Below are positions 51,889 through 60,337 of a stretch of DNA of 64,000 nt, piece after piece. The DNA lies in NCBI GenBank assembly GCA_964367935.1, contig CAYIYZ010000002.1, forward strand, positions 124,001-188,000, read 5' to 3'. The notes under the pieces were generated by a model. It made no database searches. It had not been told where the DNA came from and saw nothing but the letters and a program-made list of their open reading frames with translations. Positions within the stretch are counted from its first letter, which is position 1. Each line of letters starts with the position of its first letter. The DNA comes from Scatomorpha sp964367935 (GTDB lineage Bacteria; Bacillota; Clostridia; Oscillospirales; Oscillospiraceae). Position numbers and translations under genes: made by a program.

Positions 51889-52146
51889 TCAGCTACAATC
51901 GCAATTATCACCACAAGCACAATCTTCCTGTGCTACAGTTTTTGCGTCGCAAACAATATCGTCTGCCTCTTCTTTTATGTTAGCGGCTGTTTCCAAGACC
52001 TTATCTTTCAACATCATTCCGCCGGCAAGGCCTTTGACTGAAAGCTCACGAGCCTTTTTTGTCTTTAGCAAACTTAAAACAGCTAGACCTGTTGCCGCAC
52101 CCGCAGCAAAGATCACTTTATGTTGTTTGGTAATAAAACGTAACAT
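51889..52146 (-). CDS. Small membrane protein with Cys-rich metal-binding-like tail
   Basis: 85 residues; aggagg 8 nt before the ATG. One N-terminal hydrophobic helix (VIFAAGAATGLAVLSLL), a Lys-rich stretch, a helical linker (LKDKVLETAANIKEEADDIVCDAK) and a C-terminal tail CACGDNCDC with four Cys and Asp, plus a fifth Cys in the linker. Upstream of and cotranscribed with the P1B-like ATPase. The build recalls the PacL proteins that partner mycobacterial P1B ATPases (single helix plus metal-binding end), but sequence similarity is not claimed. Confidence 0.8.
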   Translation of the reverse strand: MLRFITKQHKVIFAAGAATGLAVLSLLKTKKARELSVKGLAGGMMLKDKVLETAANIKEEADDIVCDAKTVAQEDCACGDNCDCS

Positions 52147-52371
52147 ACCATTCTCCTCCTAATTATATTTTTTTAATTATACAACATAACAGGCAAAAAT
52201 TCTACATTAAAACCGCATTTTTTACAAAGTTTATATTTTTTCTGTATTTCAAAGCCGTTACGTAGTAAGTGTTCTTAAATGCCACGAAGGCAAGGTGCGT
52301 TTCGCCACCTTACCTCCATAACACAGTAAGTCTAAGATTACTTATCTCAAGCTTACTTTACTTTGTAAAAA

Positions 52372-52782
52372 CTATGCGAGCTTCTCGCCGCAGGCTTTGC
52401 AAGCGGCTTCGGCATCTGCATCCGGCGCTTCGTTGCACATGTAGGTGCTCAGGACCTTAGCTGTGGTTTCCTCTTCCCAGTTTCTCATCCATTCGCCATC
52501 GCCCCAACCGTAGGAACCGAACAAAAGAACAGTCTTATCAGCCAAGCTGTTTTTGACATTGTCCCACATGGGCTGGAACTCTGTTTCCTCCAAAACTTCA
52601 GCGCCCATAGAGGGGCAACCGAAAGCGATACTGTCGTATCCTGCTACCATGTCTGTTGTGAAGTTGTCAGCTGTAAACATTTCAACTTCTGCACCCTTAT
52701 CTTTTGCGCCGTCAGCTATAAAATTTGCCATAGCCTCTGTATTACCTGTGCCGCTCCAATAAACTACTGCTACCTTACTCAT
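52372..52782 (-). CDS. Flavodoxin
   Basis: 136 residues, short-chain type. FMN phosphate loop WSGTGNTEAMA at residues 9-19, GCPSMGAE and FGSYGWGDGEWM form the isoalloxazine loops. A one-electron carrier that replaces ferredoxin when iron is short. 35 bp behind DUF3793, same direction; downstream are weak hairpins (52291-52312) that may end the unit. Possible iron regulation is seen upstream of DUF3793. Confidence 0.95.
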   Translation of the reverse strand: MSKVAVVYWSGTGNTEAMANFIADGAKDKGAEVEMFTADNFTTDMVAGYDSIAFGCPSMGAEVLEETEFQPMWDNVKNSLADKTVLLFGSYGWGDGEWMRNWEEETTAKVLSTYMCNEAPDADAEAACKACGEKLA

Positions 52783-52817
52783 AATAAAATCTCCTTATAA
52801 ATTAATTTTATATATTA

Positions 52818-53384
52818 TCAAGCTACCGACATTTTTTTTACCGTTAGCTGCATAATATCACGTCCGTCTTGCCATAACCTCTTGTAAATCTCATTGCACT
52901 TATCGTACTTAGCGAATTTTTGTAAAGCCTCATCCTTATCACCGTAAACCTTCCAGTACCTGCAAAGTTGACAGTTTTTTCCCTCATTGCAAATAAAACC
53001 ATCAACATCCTTTGGAGGATAGCCCAAGAATAAGCCGATCTCGTGTGGAAATTCCTCGTACAAATAGAGTCTCTTTGAAAGCCTGTTCAGTGCAGTTTCG
53101 ATATCCAAATCAGAATATGAATATCTTGAAAGGATGCCCTGAGTACTTGGGTCACTAAAGTCTTTTTTTAGCATATCTTCTCTGTAAACGTAAATAAGCG
53201 CAGAACTACTTCCGGCTTTAAGCAGACGTAGTTTAATGCCTTTACTGAGAAATCTGTGATTCCAAAGGGTGATGTCATGCTTCAAGCTATGAAACTCGGA
53301 AAATTTCACAGTAAATAAGCTTGCAGATTTAAGCGAAGACAGTGTGAGTGAGCAGTGCTCGATTAATAATGCTTCAGTAATCAT
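52818..53384 (-). CDS. DUF3793 protein
   Basis: 188 residues; ggagg upstream. Begins LIEHCSLTLSSLKSASLF, has FPHEIGLFLGYPPKDVDGFI and CRYWKVYGDKDEA, conserved blocks of DUF3793, and three Cys near the CNEGKNCQLC-like region (NEGKNCQLCRYWKVY). The family is commonly next to flavodoxin and iron-uptake genes; biochemical role unknown. Promoter carries two regulator-like inverted repeats. Confidence 0.85.
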   Translation of the reverse strand: MITEALLIEHCSLTLSSLKSASLFTVKFSEFHSLKHDITLWNHRFLSKGIKLRLLKAGSSSALIYVYREDMLKKDFSDPSTQGILSRYSYSDLDIETALNRLSKRLYLYEEFPHEIGLFLGYPPKDVDGFICNEGKNCQLCRYWKVYGDKDEALQKFAKYDKCNEIYKRLWQDGRDIMQLTVKKMSVA

Positions 53385-53407
53385 AATGTTACATCGCCTC
53401 CAATAAA

Positions 53408-53421
53408 TTAGTTAAAACTAA
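53408..53421. promoter_or_regulatory. Inverted repeat operator 2 of DUF3793-flavodoxin
   Basis: Perfect ttagtt-2 nt-aactaa, in the leader about 25 bp before the start codon. Shares the TTAG/CTAA arms with operator 1. Confidence 0.6.
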
Positions 53422-53466
53422 CCTGCGTGCTTAAATAAATTGCCTTTAGGATGACCTAAGACAAAA

Positions 53467-53488
53467 TTAGTTAGAAAAAACTAACTAA
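53467..53488. promoter_or_regulatory. Inverted repeat operator 1 of DUF3793-flavodoxin
   Basis: Perfect ttagttag-6 nt-ctaactaa, directly behind the -10 box and over the expected transcription start. The TTAG...CTAA arms resemble DtxR/IdeR-type boxes (TTAGGTTAG...CTAACCTAA). Confidence 0.68.
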
Positions 53489-53493
53489 CGAAT

Positions 53494-53522
53494 ATAATAT
53501 AGTAGTGAAGCTTAGATGTCAA
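53494..53522 (-). promoter_or_regulatory. Promoter of DUF3793-flavodoxin
   Basis: Minus strand TTGACA, 17-bp spacer, TATTAT. Near-consensus -35. Confidence 0.75.
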
Positions 53523-53581
53523 CCTTTTTTTGAAAGAGATGTGTGCTGCGAAGCTAAGGCTGTTGCGGAGGGGAAGGGAAA

Positions 53582-53607
53582 AGACGGACAGTCGAAACTG
53601 TCCGTCT
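53582..53607 (-). terminator. Terminator of the HD-domain gene
   Basis: Perfect 11-bp stem agacggacagt / actgtccgtct, loop of 4, followed on the minus strand by tttt. Confidence 0.8.
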
Positions 53608-53629
53608 ATAGTTTGCAGGTTGATGAGCA

Positions 53630-54316
53630 TTAGTTTAGATATGTTTGCAGTAGATCTGTGCCTGTTTTGTGATTTCTCTCAAGTTCAAATATCAGTTTTT
53701 CAAAGAAGTCATTCATTTCGCCTTGCTGTCTGCGAGCTATTTTACGGGCCTCTTTAGTGTAGAGTGCATCGCAGAGATTTATGAGCTTGCGTCTATACCA
53801 ACGTATGAGTGAGGGCGACTCAGACTTCTTACCTTTAGTGAGTGGGAACGCATGTTCATCCAGTAAATATATGGGTTCATCTTCAAAGCTGCCGAATATA
53901 GCAGAGCGTAGGACACCCATGTTGCCTATTAAGTCGAGTTTGTCGGCATCGAAGATTATCATAGCCTCAACAGAGTCGGGTTTATCCTGTTTTCCGCCCT
54001 TACGGTGTGTGAGGACACAGCGAGAAACTCTGAGGCAAAAATCTTCGGGATATCCACAAGATTTAAGAAAAGTGTAAGCCATGTCCGCACCGACAACTGC
54101 ATGACAAAGAGAGTGGTTCTCACTCTCAGCGGAGCGTCCGATGTCGTGTAAGAGGGCTGCGGCGATGATAATGTCCTTATCGACATTAAGATTGCCCTCG
54201 TCTATAATACGCAGAGCGTAGTTTAGAACCCTGTAGATGTGCAGTTTATCGTGTACGGCATCATCCATACACTGTAGCATATAGTTTTCAATATGTTTAA
54301 ACTCATTGTGGGTCAT
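53630..54316 (-). CDS. HD-domain phosphohydrolase
   Basis: 228 residues from the ATG at 54316 (aaagga 6 nt before; a TTG at 54331 overlaps that site). H...HD...D pattern: DKLHIYRVLNYAL, AAALLHDIGR, HAVVGADMAY and IIFDADKLDLIGN. Such HD hydrolases cleave nucleotides or nucleotide signals with bound metal; the substrate is unknown. Own terminator on the left; upstream region 54317-54466 shows no clear promoter. Confidence 0.9.
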   Translation of the reverse strand: MTHNEFKHIENYMLQCMDDAVHDKLHIYRVLNYALRIIDEGNLNVDKDIIIAAALLHDIGRSAESENHSLCHAVVGADMAYTFLKSCGYPEDFCLRVSRCVLTHRKGGKQDKPDSVEAMIIFDADKLDLIGNMGVLRSAIFGSFEDEPIYLLDEHAFPLTKGKKSESPSLIRWYRRKLINLCDALYTKEARKIARRQQGEMNDFFEKLIFELERNHKTGTDLLQTYLN

Positions 54317-54466
54317 AGTCTTTCCTTTCAAGTAGCGAGACGTACTTCGTTCGGACTTCGTTTACCAAGGTGCAGTAGTGGAATAATCAATCTTTCGGTC
54401 TCGTATGTCATGTAGTTCTCCCTACACTATAATTTTTTAAATTATAGCATAAAAGTTTTGAGTCGT

Positions 54467-54521
54467 AAACCTTTGTCCTTTGCCGAGAACCCCTTTTTGG
54501 CGAAAAACCTGTTTTCGCCAG
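54467..54521 (-). repeat. Dispersed repeat family B, copy 3 (internal deletion)
   Basis: Has the outer parts of family B, tgtcctttgccgag then ctttttggcgaaaaacc and gttttcgcca, with the 80-base middle missing. Confidence 0.75.
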
Positions 54522-54528
54522 CAAAAGT

Positions 54529-54560
54529 TTTACCCGACAAGCACGCACTTGTCGGGTAAA
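54529..54560. terminator. Terminator of the Cys-rich protein gene
   Basis: Perfect 13-bp stem tttacccgacaag / cttgtcgggtaaa with loop cacgca, just after the stop codon of the leftward gene. Confidence 0.88.
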
Positions 54561-54564
54561 GGGT

Positions 54565-55350
54565 TTAGTCGCACAAATCTTCGTCGCAGGGATCGGGTGG
54601 GAAGAACTCCTCGACGGGGAAACGGATACGAGAGAAGATAGTGCAGGGATCGTCCTCGGTGGAGCCACGGCATTCTTTGTCGGGCACGCAGTAGTCGTAA
54701 GCGGGTATGAGGATCTGTGTGTCACGCCCGAGACGAATGATGGAGAACTGACCGAGGGTAACGTAGAGTTTTTTCTTAGCCTCGTGCATGATGAGCTCGT
54801 CAGTGAAAGCCGAGGATATGAGCTCGGGGATGACGTGGCATTCTTTGTCGTCGGGTATGGCGCATTCGTTATCGACGAGCTTCATATGTAGAGCGATGGG
54901 ATCTACAGCCTCGACTTGAGCGATGGGCATAGAGTTGCCGAGTTTTTTGCAGAGGTTATCGCAGGGATCGGATGAGAAGGTTTTAACGCCTCCGTCACCG
55001 CCGCAGAGCATGACACGCTTATCGAATATGGATAAGCCTGTAACCGTGTGTCCTCCGGGGAAGGTCTCACCCGTTACTCTGTAGAAGTAGGTAACATCCA
55101 CCGTGTAGTGTCCTTTGTTAAAAGTGATGGCCTCGACATTAACATCAACGTAAAGAAGCTCGGCACAACGTGCACGAACGCTAAAAGCGTTGTCGATGTA
55201 ATATTGAGAGCCCTTGGTCGGGTACACACGTAGGTCTTCGATGCAGTCTTTATCTCGGCATGAGTCGAAGATTTTACGTGTGTGGATGCATACAGCTTCG
55301 CGAATGCAGGCTGTGCTTTCCACCGGACCGGGCAAAACCCTGTCTGCCAT
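54565..55350 (-). CDS. Conserved Cys-rich protein of unknown function
   Basis: 261 residues; aaggagg 8 nt before the ATG. 18 or so Cys, several as CRDKDC, CDNLC, DPCDEDLC and DKEC, spread with many acidic residues; predicted mainly beta with no signal peptide or membrane helix. Starts ADRVLPGPVESTACIREAVCIHT. The general pattern is one I have seen in uncharacterised clostridial proteins; no domain name can be given. A structural or spore/surface protein is possible, as is metal binding. Stands alone with a terminator behind it. Confidence 0.72.
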   Translation of the reverse strand: MADRVLPGPVESTACIREAVCIHTRKIFDSCRDKDCIEDLRVYPTKGSQYYIDNAFSVRARCAELLYVDVNVEAITFNKGHYTVDVTYFYRVTGETFPGGHTVTGLSIFDKRVMLCGGDGGVKTFSSDPCDNLCKKLGNSMPIAQVEAVDPIALHMKLVDNECAIPDDKECHVIPELISSAFTDELIMHEAKKKLYVTLGQFSIIRLGRDTQILIPAYDYCVPDKECRGSTEDDPCTIFSRIRFPVEEFFPPDPCDEDLCD

Positions 55351-55514
55351 TTACTTTTCCTCCTTGACCATAAATTGAAGAAACTTCATTACAGTCTATG
55401 CACGAGGGAGCGGAATGTGAAAAAAAACTGTACTTAGCTTGAAATATATGATAAAGTAAACTTTAAAGCAGAGTTAAAATGTGTGCTGACAAATAGAATA
55501 AGGAGGCGAAGCAA

Positions 55515-56042
55515 ATGGATGATAAAGGTTTCGTAAAGGGAGAATTGGACACAAAGATACTTATATTGTATGTATTACGTCCCCTGCCTGTGCCTGTGGA
55601 CGCCTTGACTTTGGAGGGGTTGTGCATGTTAGATGAGGGCGTGCGTTATTTTGACTATGCTGAGTGCCTTGCAGACTTAGTTGCGACGGGTCATATAATC
55701 GAGAGTGTAGGACCATGTTATAAGATAAGCGAGAAGGGCGTGAAGAACTTAGAAATGATAGAGTCGAGTTTGGCGTATTCTGTTAGGGCGAGGGCGGATG
55801 AGCGTACTGAGCCTTTGGCGTACGAGATGCGTCGTCGTGAAATGATAGAGTCTGAGTATATACGTGAAGGTGATGCAGTTAAGGCGAGTCTTGTAATAAA
55901 AGATGAGCAGGGCGAGGTAATTAATATTAAACTGACGGCGCCTAACGAGACTATGGCAGAGCGTATATGCAAGAACTTTGCAGCGGATGCAGAGCGGATT
56001 TATGATAAGATACTGAAGATATTGTTGGAGGAAGAAAAATGA
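55515..56042 (+). CDS. DUF4364 protein (winged-helix-like)
   Basis: 175 residues; aaggagg upstream. Begins DDKGFVKGELDTKILILYVLRPLPVPV and continues with ADLVATGHIIESVGPCYKISEKGVKNLEMIE, the winged-helix-like first half of DUF4364; second half is a small beta domain (VKASLVIKDEQGEVINIKLTAPN). Widely found in Clostridia, function not known. The stop overlaps the asnA start by 4 bp. 55351-55514 shows no convincing promoter. Confidence 0.87.
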   Translation: MDDKGFVKGELDTKILILYVLRPLPVPVDALTLEGLCMLDEGVRYFDYAECLADLVATGHIIESVGPCYKISEKGVKNLEMIESSLAYSVRARADERTEPLAYEMRRREMIESEYIREGDAVKASLVIKDEQGEVINIKLTAPNETMAERICKNFAADAERIYDKILKILLEEEK

Positions 56043-57052
56043 GCACATACATACCTGAGGGGTACAAGACGGAGTTATCCGTTTATGATACACAGCGAGC
56101 AATAGGACTGCTTAAGAGGTTGTTCGAGGATCGTTTATCTGCAGTGTTGAACATACGCAGAGTATCGGCTCCCTTGTTTGTAGAGGGGTATAGTGGGTTA
56201 AACGATAACTTAAGCGGACATGAGCGGCCGGTTGAGTTTGAGATAAGTGGAACGGGCAGTAAGGCGCAGGTGGTGCAGTCCTTGGCAAAGTGGAAGAGGC
56301 TTGCCTTGAAGCGCTATGATTTTTTTCCGGGCAAGGGTATATATACGGACATGAATGCGATAAGGCGTGACGAGGAGAAACTTGACAATCTCCATTCGGT
56401 ATATGTAGATCAGTGGGACTGGGAGAAAGTGATAACGGAGTCTGACAGGACGGAGGAGTACTTGAAGGAGACCGTTAGAGCCATAGTGGGTGCTATATGT
56501 GATACACAGGATACTATGCAGGCGATATATCCACAGCTATCACAGTTGGGTAAGATAAGTAGGGAACCCAGCTTTGTAACGGCACAGGAGCTGGAGGATA
56601 TGTATCCGACATTTACGCCCTCACAGCGTGAGGACTTATATTTAAGGGAGCATAAGACAGCGTTTATAATGGGCATAGGTGGCGCTTTGCGATCGGGTAA
56701 GCCGCATGATGGGCGTTCACCCGATTATGACGACTGGAGCTTAAACGGAGATATAATGGTGTATAACGATCTGTTGGGTAGGGCGTTTGAACTGAGCTCC
56801 ATGGGCATAAGGGTAGATGCGGAGACTCTTGATAAGCAGCTAAGCGTGGCGGGTTGTGATGATAGGCGTGAACTAATGTATCATAAGATGCTATTAAACG
56901 GCGAATTACCTTTGACTATAGGTGGCGGCATAGGTCAGTCACGTTTGTCTATGTTACTTTTGGGTAAGGCGCATATAGGCGAGGTACAGTCGAGTGTGTG
57001 GGACGCTGATACGATAAGGATCTGTGAGGAAAACGGTGTAATGTTACTGTAA
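56039..57052 (+). CDS. asnA: Aspartate-ammonia ligase AsnA
   Basis: 337 residues, normal for AsnA. Class II synthetase-like fold; VSAPLFVEGYSGLNDNLSGHERPVEF, HSVYVDQWDWEKVI, HKTAFIMGIGGALRSGKPHDGRSPDYDDW and TIGGGIGQSRLSMLLL are family blocks. Makes asparagine from aspartate, ammonia and ATP. Coupled to DUF4364 (ATGA overlap). No AsnB-type glutaminase domain. Confidence 0.96.
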   Translation: MSTYIPEGYKTELSVYDTQRAIGLLKRLFEDRLSAVLNIRRVSAPLFVEGYSGLNDNLSGHERPVEFEISGTGSKAQVVQSLAKWKRLALKRYDFFPGKGIYTDMNAIRRDEEKLDNLHSVYVDQWDWEKVITESDRTEEYLKETVRAIVGAICDTQDTMQAIYPQLSQLGKISREPSFVTAQELEDMYPTFTPSQREDLYLREHKTAFIMGIGGALRSGKPHDGRSPDYDDWSLNGDIMVYNDLLGRAFELSSMGIRVDAETLDKQLSVAGCDDRRELMYHKMLLNGELPLTIGGGIGQSRLSMLLLGKAHIGEVQSSVWDADTIRICEENGVMLL

Positions 57053-57053
57053 A

Positions 57054-57096
57054 AAAAAATAAGATGCAATTGCTACGCAATTGCATCTTATTTTTT
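57054..57096 (+). terminator. Terminator of DUF4364-asnA
   Basis: Perfect stem aagatgcaattgc / gcaattgcatctt with loop tac, extended by A and T runs on both sides. Confidence 0.93.
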
Positions 57097-57192
57097 ATAG
57101 TTTTTAGGGACGACTTTTCGGCCTCGTAGGGAACAGTATTGACCGTTCCGAACCCTCCGCACCCTTGTAGGGGCGAACCTGTGTGTTCTACC

Positions 57193-57348
57193 GAAACCAT
57201 TTTTCCGCGGAAAAATGGTTTTTCATTTTGGTATTTTTTAGTCGGGGCTTCGTCCCAAACCCCGTGGGGAGTTTCGCAGTCTGTGGACTGCGAGCAGGGA
57301 CGCCGTACCTGCACCCTGCTATTTTTTGAAAAAAATCGAGTAAAACTA
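57193..57348 (-). repeat. Dispersed repeat family A, copy 3
   Basis: On the minus strand starts tagttttactcgattttttt directly at the stop codon of the GT-C gene and ends aaaaccattttt-type hairpin. The centre has diverged: gactgcgagcagggacg replaces one G/C hairpin. A further gggcgaacctgtgtgtt module lies outside it, as beside copy 1. Confidence 0.85.
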
Positions 57349-58644
57349 TTAATTTTGGGGCTTATCCTCGTTTTTCGCCATTGCGATTTTCTTCGGCTTA
57401 CCGAGCTGTAGCACGAGGCACAAAATAGCCAGACCGAGAGCGGCTATTAAAGCGAAAGCACCGAAATTCATGGTGAGCAGGTAACGCTGCATGAGGTAAG
57501 CGTGGTATCCCAAAAGAGAGGCAAACTGCACGAGGAAAGGCAGAATGAAATACTTTGGGAAGACGAAGGCAACGCAAACTGCCAAGATATCAGCTATGAA
57601 GAAGTAGCGTTCGTGCATATGCGGTAGGAGAAACGGTACGCCTACAGCTAAAATGAAAGCACCAACTACAAGAGCTTTGTCCATGCCCGTTGCAACGAAG
57701 ACACGTTTTCTCTCACCGTCCTGTGGAATGACAGCCTCGGAGGCACGGTTTCTCATTAGGAAGAAATAGACTATAAGACCTAACACTAGTAAGGCCGCTG
57801 CAACGATACCGACCATAGCGGCAGCGTCATTTTCACCGCTGATGTTCAGTATGGCGAATATGGAGGAGGAGTTGTAATTAAGCAGCGAGCCAACAGTCTC
57901 CGCCTGGTTAAAGTAGAGCATAACTGTGTCCATAACAGGCCTGCCCATCAAAATAGCTGGTAAGCACATCACAAGATAGGCAATGGGCAGAGCTATGAAG
58001 TGATAGAGCTTCACTCTATTCGTCACAAGGAAAATGATGAGTATGGGCATAAGGAAAACAGCCTGTAGCTTAAATGAGAAAGCGATAGCCATAAAAGAAA
58101 CAGCTTCCCATGGTTTCTTCACCAAGCCGTAATAGACAGACCAAACGGCAAATGCGGCGTAAATACTGTCACACTGCGCCCAAGCAGCACTGTTGAGAAC
58201 GACTGTAGGCAAGAGGAAAACGGCAAAGAATGAGCAGAAACGAGCCGCCTGATTCTTTGTGAAAACACCTACAATACGAGCTGCACCGGCTGCGAGAATG
58301 ATATCAAACAGCACAGAGAACATCTTTATGAGGTACATGTCCTCGAGCGGTACATAGGAAACCGCCGCCAAGAAGGTGAGGTAGGGTATGTTGTAGTTAC
58401 CTACAGAGTTTGCAAGACCCTCGAAGCCTCCGTTATCACGGAAATACTGCACCCAAGGCGACAGAAAATCCTGATAGTCCAAGGTGACGTGTGGGAAAAG
58501 ATACCATCTAATCCACATACCACCGGCGAGTAAAAGTATACCGATGAATAGATAATTGATTCCTTTGAGTAGCTTTTCGTAAAAAAGAATAAGGAAAGCT
58601 ACAGCTGCGATAAGGATGTGAATGACTAAAATTGCAATATTCAT
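57349..58644 (-). CDS. GT-C-type membrane glycosyltransferase (mannosyltransferase-like)
   Basis: 431 residues, 11 or 12 hydrophobic helices. LDYQDFLSPWVQYF (acidic first loop), WAQCDSIYAAFAVWSV, FSFKLQAVFLMP and PHMHERYFFIADI are typical of Gpi18-/DUF2029-like lipid-linked sugar transferases. Likely adds sugars from a polyprenyl donor to surface glycans. Follows the ABC-F gene by 15 bp in the same direction. Confidence 0.82.
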   Translation of the reverse strand: MNIAILVIHILIAAVAFLILFYEKLLKGINYLFIGILLLAGGMWIRWYLFPHVTLDYQDFLSPWVQYFRDNGGFEGLANSVGNYNIPYLTFLAAVSYVPLEDMYLIKMFSVLFDIILAAGAARIVGVFTKNQAARFCSFFAVFLLPTVVLNSAAWAQCDSIYAAFAVWSVYYGLVKKPWEAVSFMAIAFSFKLQAVFLMPILIIFLVTNRVKLYHFIALPIAYLVMCLPAILMGRPVMDTVMLYFNQAETVGSLLNYNSSSIFAILNISGENDAAAMVGIVAAALLVLGLIVYFFLMRNRASEAVIPQDGERKRVFVATGMDKALVVGAFILAVGVPFLLPHMHERYFFIADILAVCVAFVFPKYFILPFLVQFASLLGYHAYLMQRYLLTMNFGAFALIAALGLAILCLVLQLGKPKKIAMAKNEDKPQN

Positions 58645-58659
58645 AGTATTTCCCCCTTA

Positions 58660-60270
58660 TTAATCTGATGATTTATTGCTGAGCTTAGATATGTCCACAT
58701 AATCGTCATAGGAGCAGATACGGTCTATAATGGTGCCGTCCTCCTGAATGTCGATAATGCGGTTTGCTACAGTTTGTGTCATTTGGTGGTCATGCGTGGA
58801 GAAGATGATGTTGTGTCCGAAAGCGGAGAGCCCATTGTTTAGTGCGGCTATGCTTTCGAGATCAAGGTGGTTAGTAGGTTGATCGAGAACAAGGAAGTTA
58901 GCACCCGATAGCATGAGTTTGCTCAGCATACAACGCACTTTCTCGCCACCCGAGAGCACCTTGACGGACTTGTAGACATCATCGTTGGAAAAGAGCATAC
59001 GTCCAAGGAAGGTACGCAAATAACTCTCACGCTTATCCTCGGAGAACTGACGCATCCAATCCATAATGTTAAGGTTAGAGTCTTCGAAATAATCGCCGTG
59101 ATCTTTCGGGAAATATGCCTGTGTGGTGGATACACCCCATTTTACACTACCGCTATCAGGCTCTTCGATACCCATTAAGATGTTGTAGAGTAGGGAAACA
59201 GCTATTTCATTTCTGCCGAGTATGGCGATTTTATCCTCACGCCCTACAATGAAGTTAATGTCCTTCAGTAAGACTTTGCCATCTATACTCTTGCAGACAT
59301 CGGTGACAAATAGTCTGTCCTTGCCGGGCTCACGGTCAGCTTTAAAGCCAACCCAAGGATAACGTCTTGAGGAGGCAGGCATCTCGTCGACAGAGAGCTT
59401 TTCGAGTAGCTTACGCCTACTCGTAGCCTGACGGCTCTTAGACTTGTTGGCTGAGAAGCGACTGATAAAGTTCTGGAGCTCCTCGCGCTTCTGTGCCGCT
59501 TTCTTGCTCTGATCTTTGAGTAGTCTCTGAACAAGTTGGCTGGACTCGTACCAGAAGTCGTAGTTACCGACATACATTCTGATTTTACCGAAGTCGATGT
59601 CAACTATGTGCGTACATACGTTGTTTAAGAAGTACCTGTCATGGCTGACAACGAGCACAGTGCCCTCGTAGTCGAGCAGAAAGTCCTCAAGCCAAACGAC
59701 GGAGGCGAGGTCGAGGTTATTCGTAGGCTCGTCGAGCAGTATGATGTCAGGCACACCAAAAAGTGCCTGTGCCAAAAGTACCTTAACCTTCAAACGAGGG
59801 TCAATTTCGCTCATGAGGTTCTCGTGCAAATCAGCAGGTATGCCGAGACCTTGCAGAATGCGAGAAGCATCACTCTCCGCTTCCCAACCGCCGAGCTCGG
59901 CAAACTCTTCCTCTAATTCGGAAGCGCGCATGCCGTCTTCATCGGTCATTTCTTCTTTTTCGTAGATAGCATCTTTTTCGCGACCGCATTCGTACAGTCT
60001 GGAATTACCCATGATAACGGTGTCTATCACACGAAATTCGTCATACATATTCTGGTTCTGCTTCAAAACGGACATGCGTGCCTTAGGGTCAATGTGCACG
60101 TGGCCGGAAGTGCTCTCGATTTCACCGGAAAGGATTCTGAGAAAAGTGGACTTACCGGCACCGTTAGCACCGATAATACCGTAGCAATTTCCCGGGGTAA
60201 ACTGCAAATCGACCTGAGAAAAGAGCTGTTGTCCGCCAAATTGCAGGCTGAGGTTGTTAACTGTAATCAT
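58660..60270 (-). CDS. ABC-F protein (YkpA/YbiT-like) with degenerate second ATPase site
   Basis: 536 residues, two ABC domains and a linker, no membrane part. NBD1: GANGAGKS at 34-41, Walker B LLDEPTNNLD; its signature is reduced to EIDPRLKVKV. NBD2: Walker A is GRNEIAVS at 352-359, signature LSGGEKVR, Walker B LVLDQPTNHLD with Gln464 in place of the catalytic Glu. ABC-F proteins act on ribosomes. The family resemblance to B. subtilis YkpA is strong; the Gln is unusual and read from codon CAA. Role in translation or antibiotic protection is not known. Confidence 0.9.
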   Translation of the reverse strand: MITVNNLSLQFGGQQLFSQVDLQFTPGNCYGIIGANGAGKSTFLRILSGEIESTSGHVHIDPKARMSVLKQNQNMYDEFRVIDTVIMGNSRLYECGREKDAIYEKEEMTDEDGMRASELEEEFAELGGWEAESDASRILQGLGIPADLHENLMSEIDPRLKVKVLLAQALFGVPDIILLDEPTNNLDLASVVWLEDFLLDYEGTVLVVSHDRYFLNNVCTHIVDIDFGKIRMYVGNYDFWYESSQLVQRLLKDQSKKAAQKREELQNFISRFSANKSKSRQATSRRKLLEKLSVDEMPASSRRYPWVGFKADREPGKDRLFVTDVCKSIDGKVLLKDINFIVGREDKIAILGRNEIAVSLLYNILMGIEEPDSGSVKWGVSTTQAYFPKDHGDYFEDSNLNIMDWMRQFSEDKRESYLRTFLGRMLFSNDDVYKSVKVLSGGEKVRCMLSKLMLSGANFLVLDQPTNHLDLESIAALNNGLSAFGHNIIFSTHDHQMTQTVANRIIDIQEDGTIIDRICSYDDYVDISKLSNKSSD

Positions 60271-60302
60271 CTGTAAATTCTCCCAAAAATTGATTTAGAA
60301 AC

Positions 60303-60336
60303 ATTATACCACAAGTGGCGTCAAATATGGTATAAT
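60303..60336. promoter_or_regulatory. Two divergent extended -10 promoters
   Basis: TGGTATAAT is present on both strands (60303-60311 reverse, 60328-60336 forward), forming an inverted repeat with 16 bp between. They drive the ABC-F gene leftward and the glycosidase gene rightward. Good -35 boxes are not visible. Confidence 0.65.
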
Positions 60337-60337
60337 G

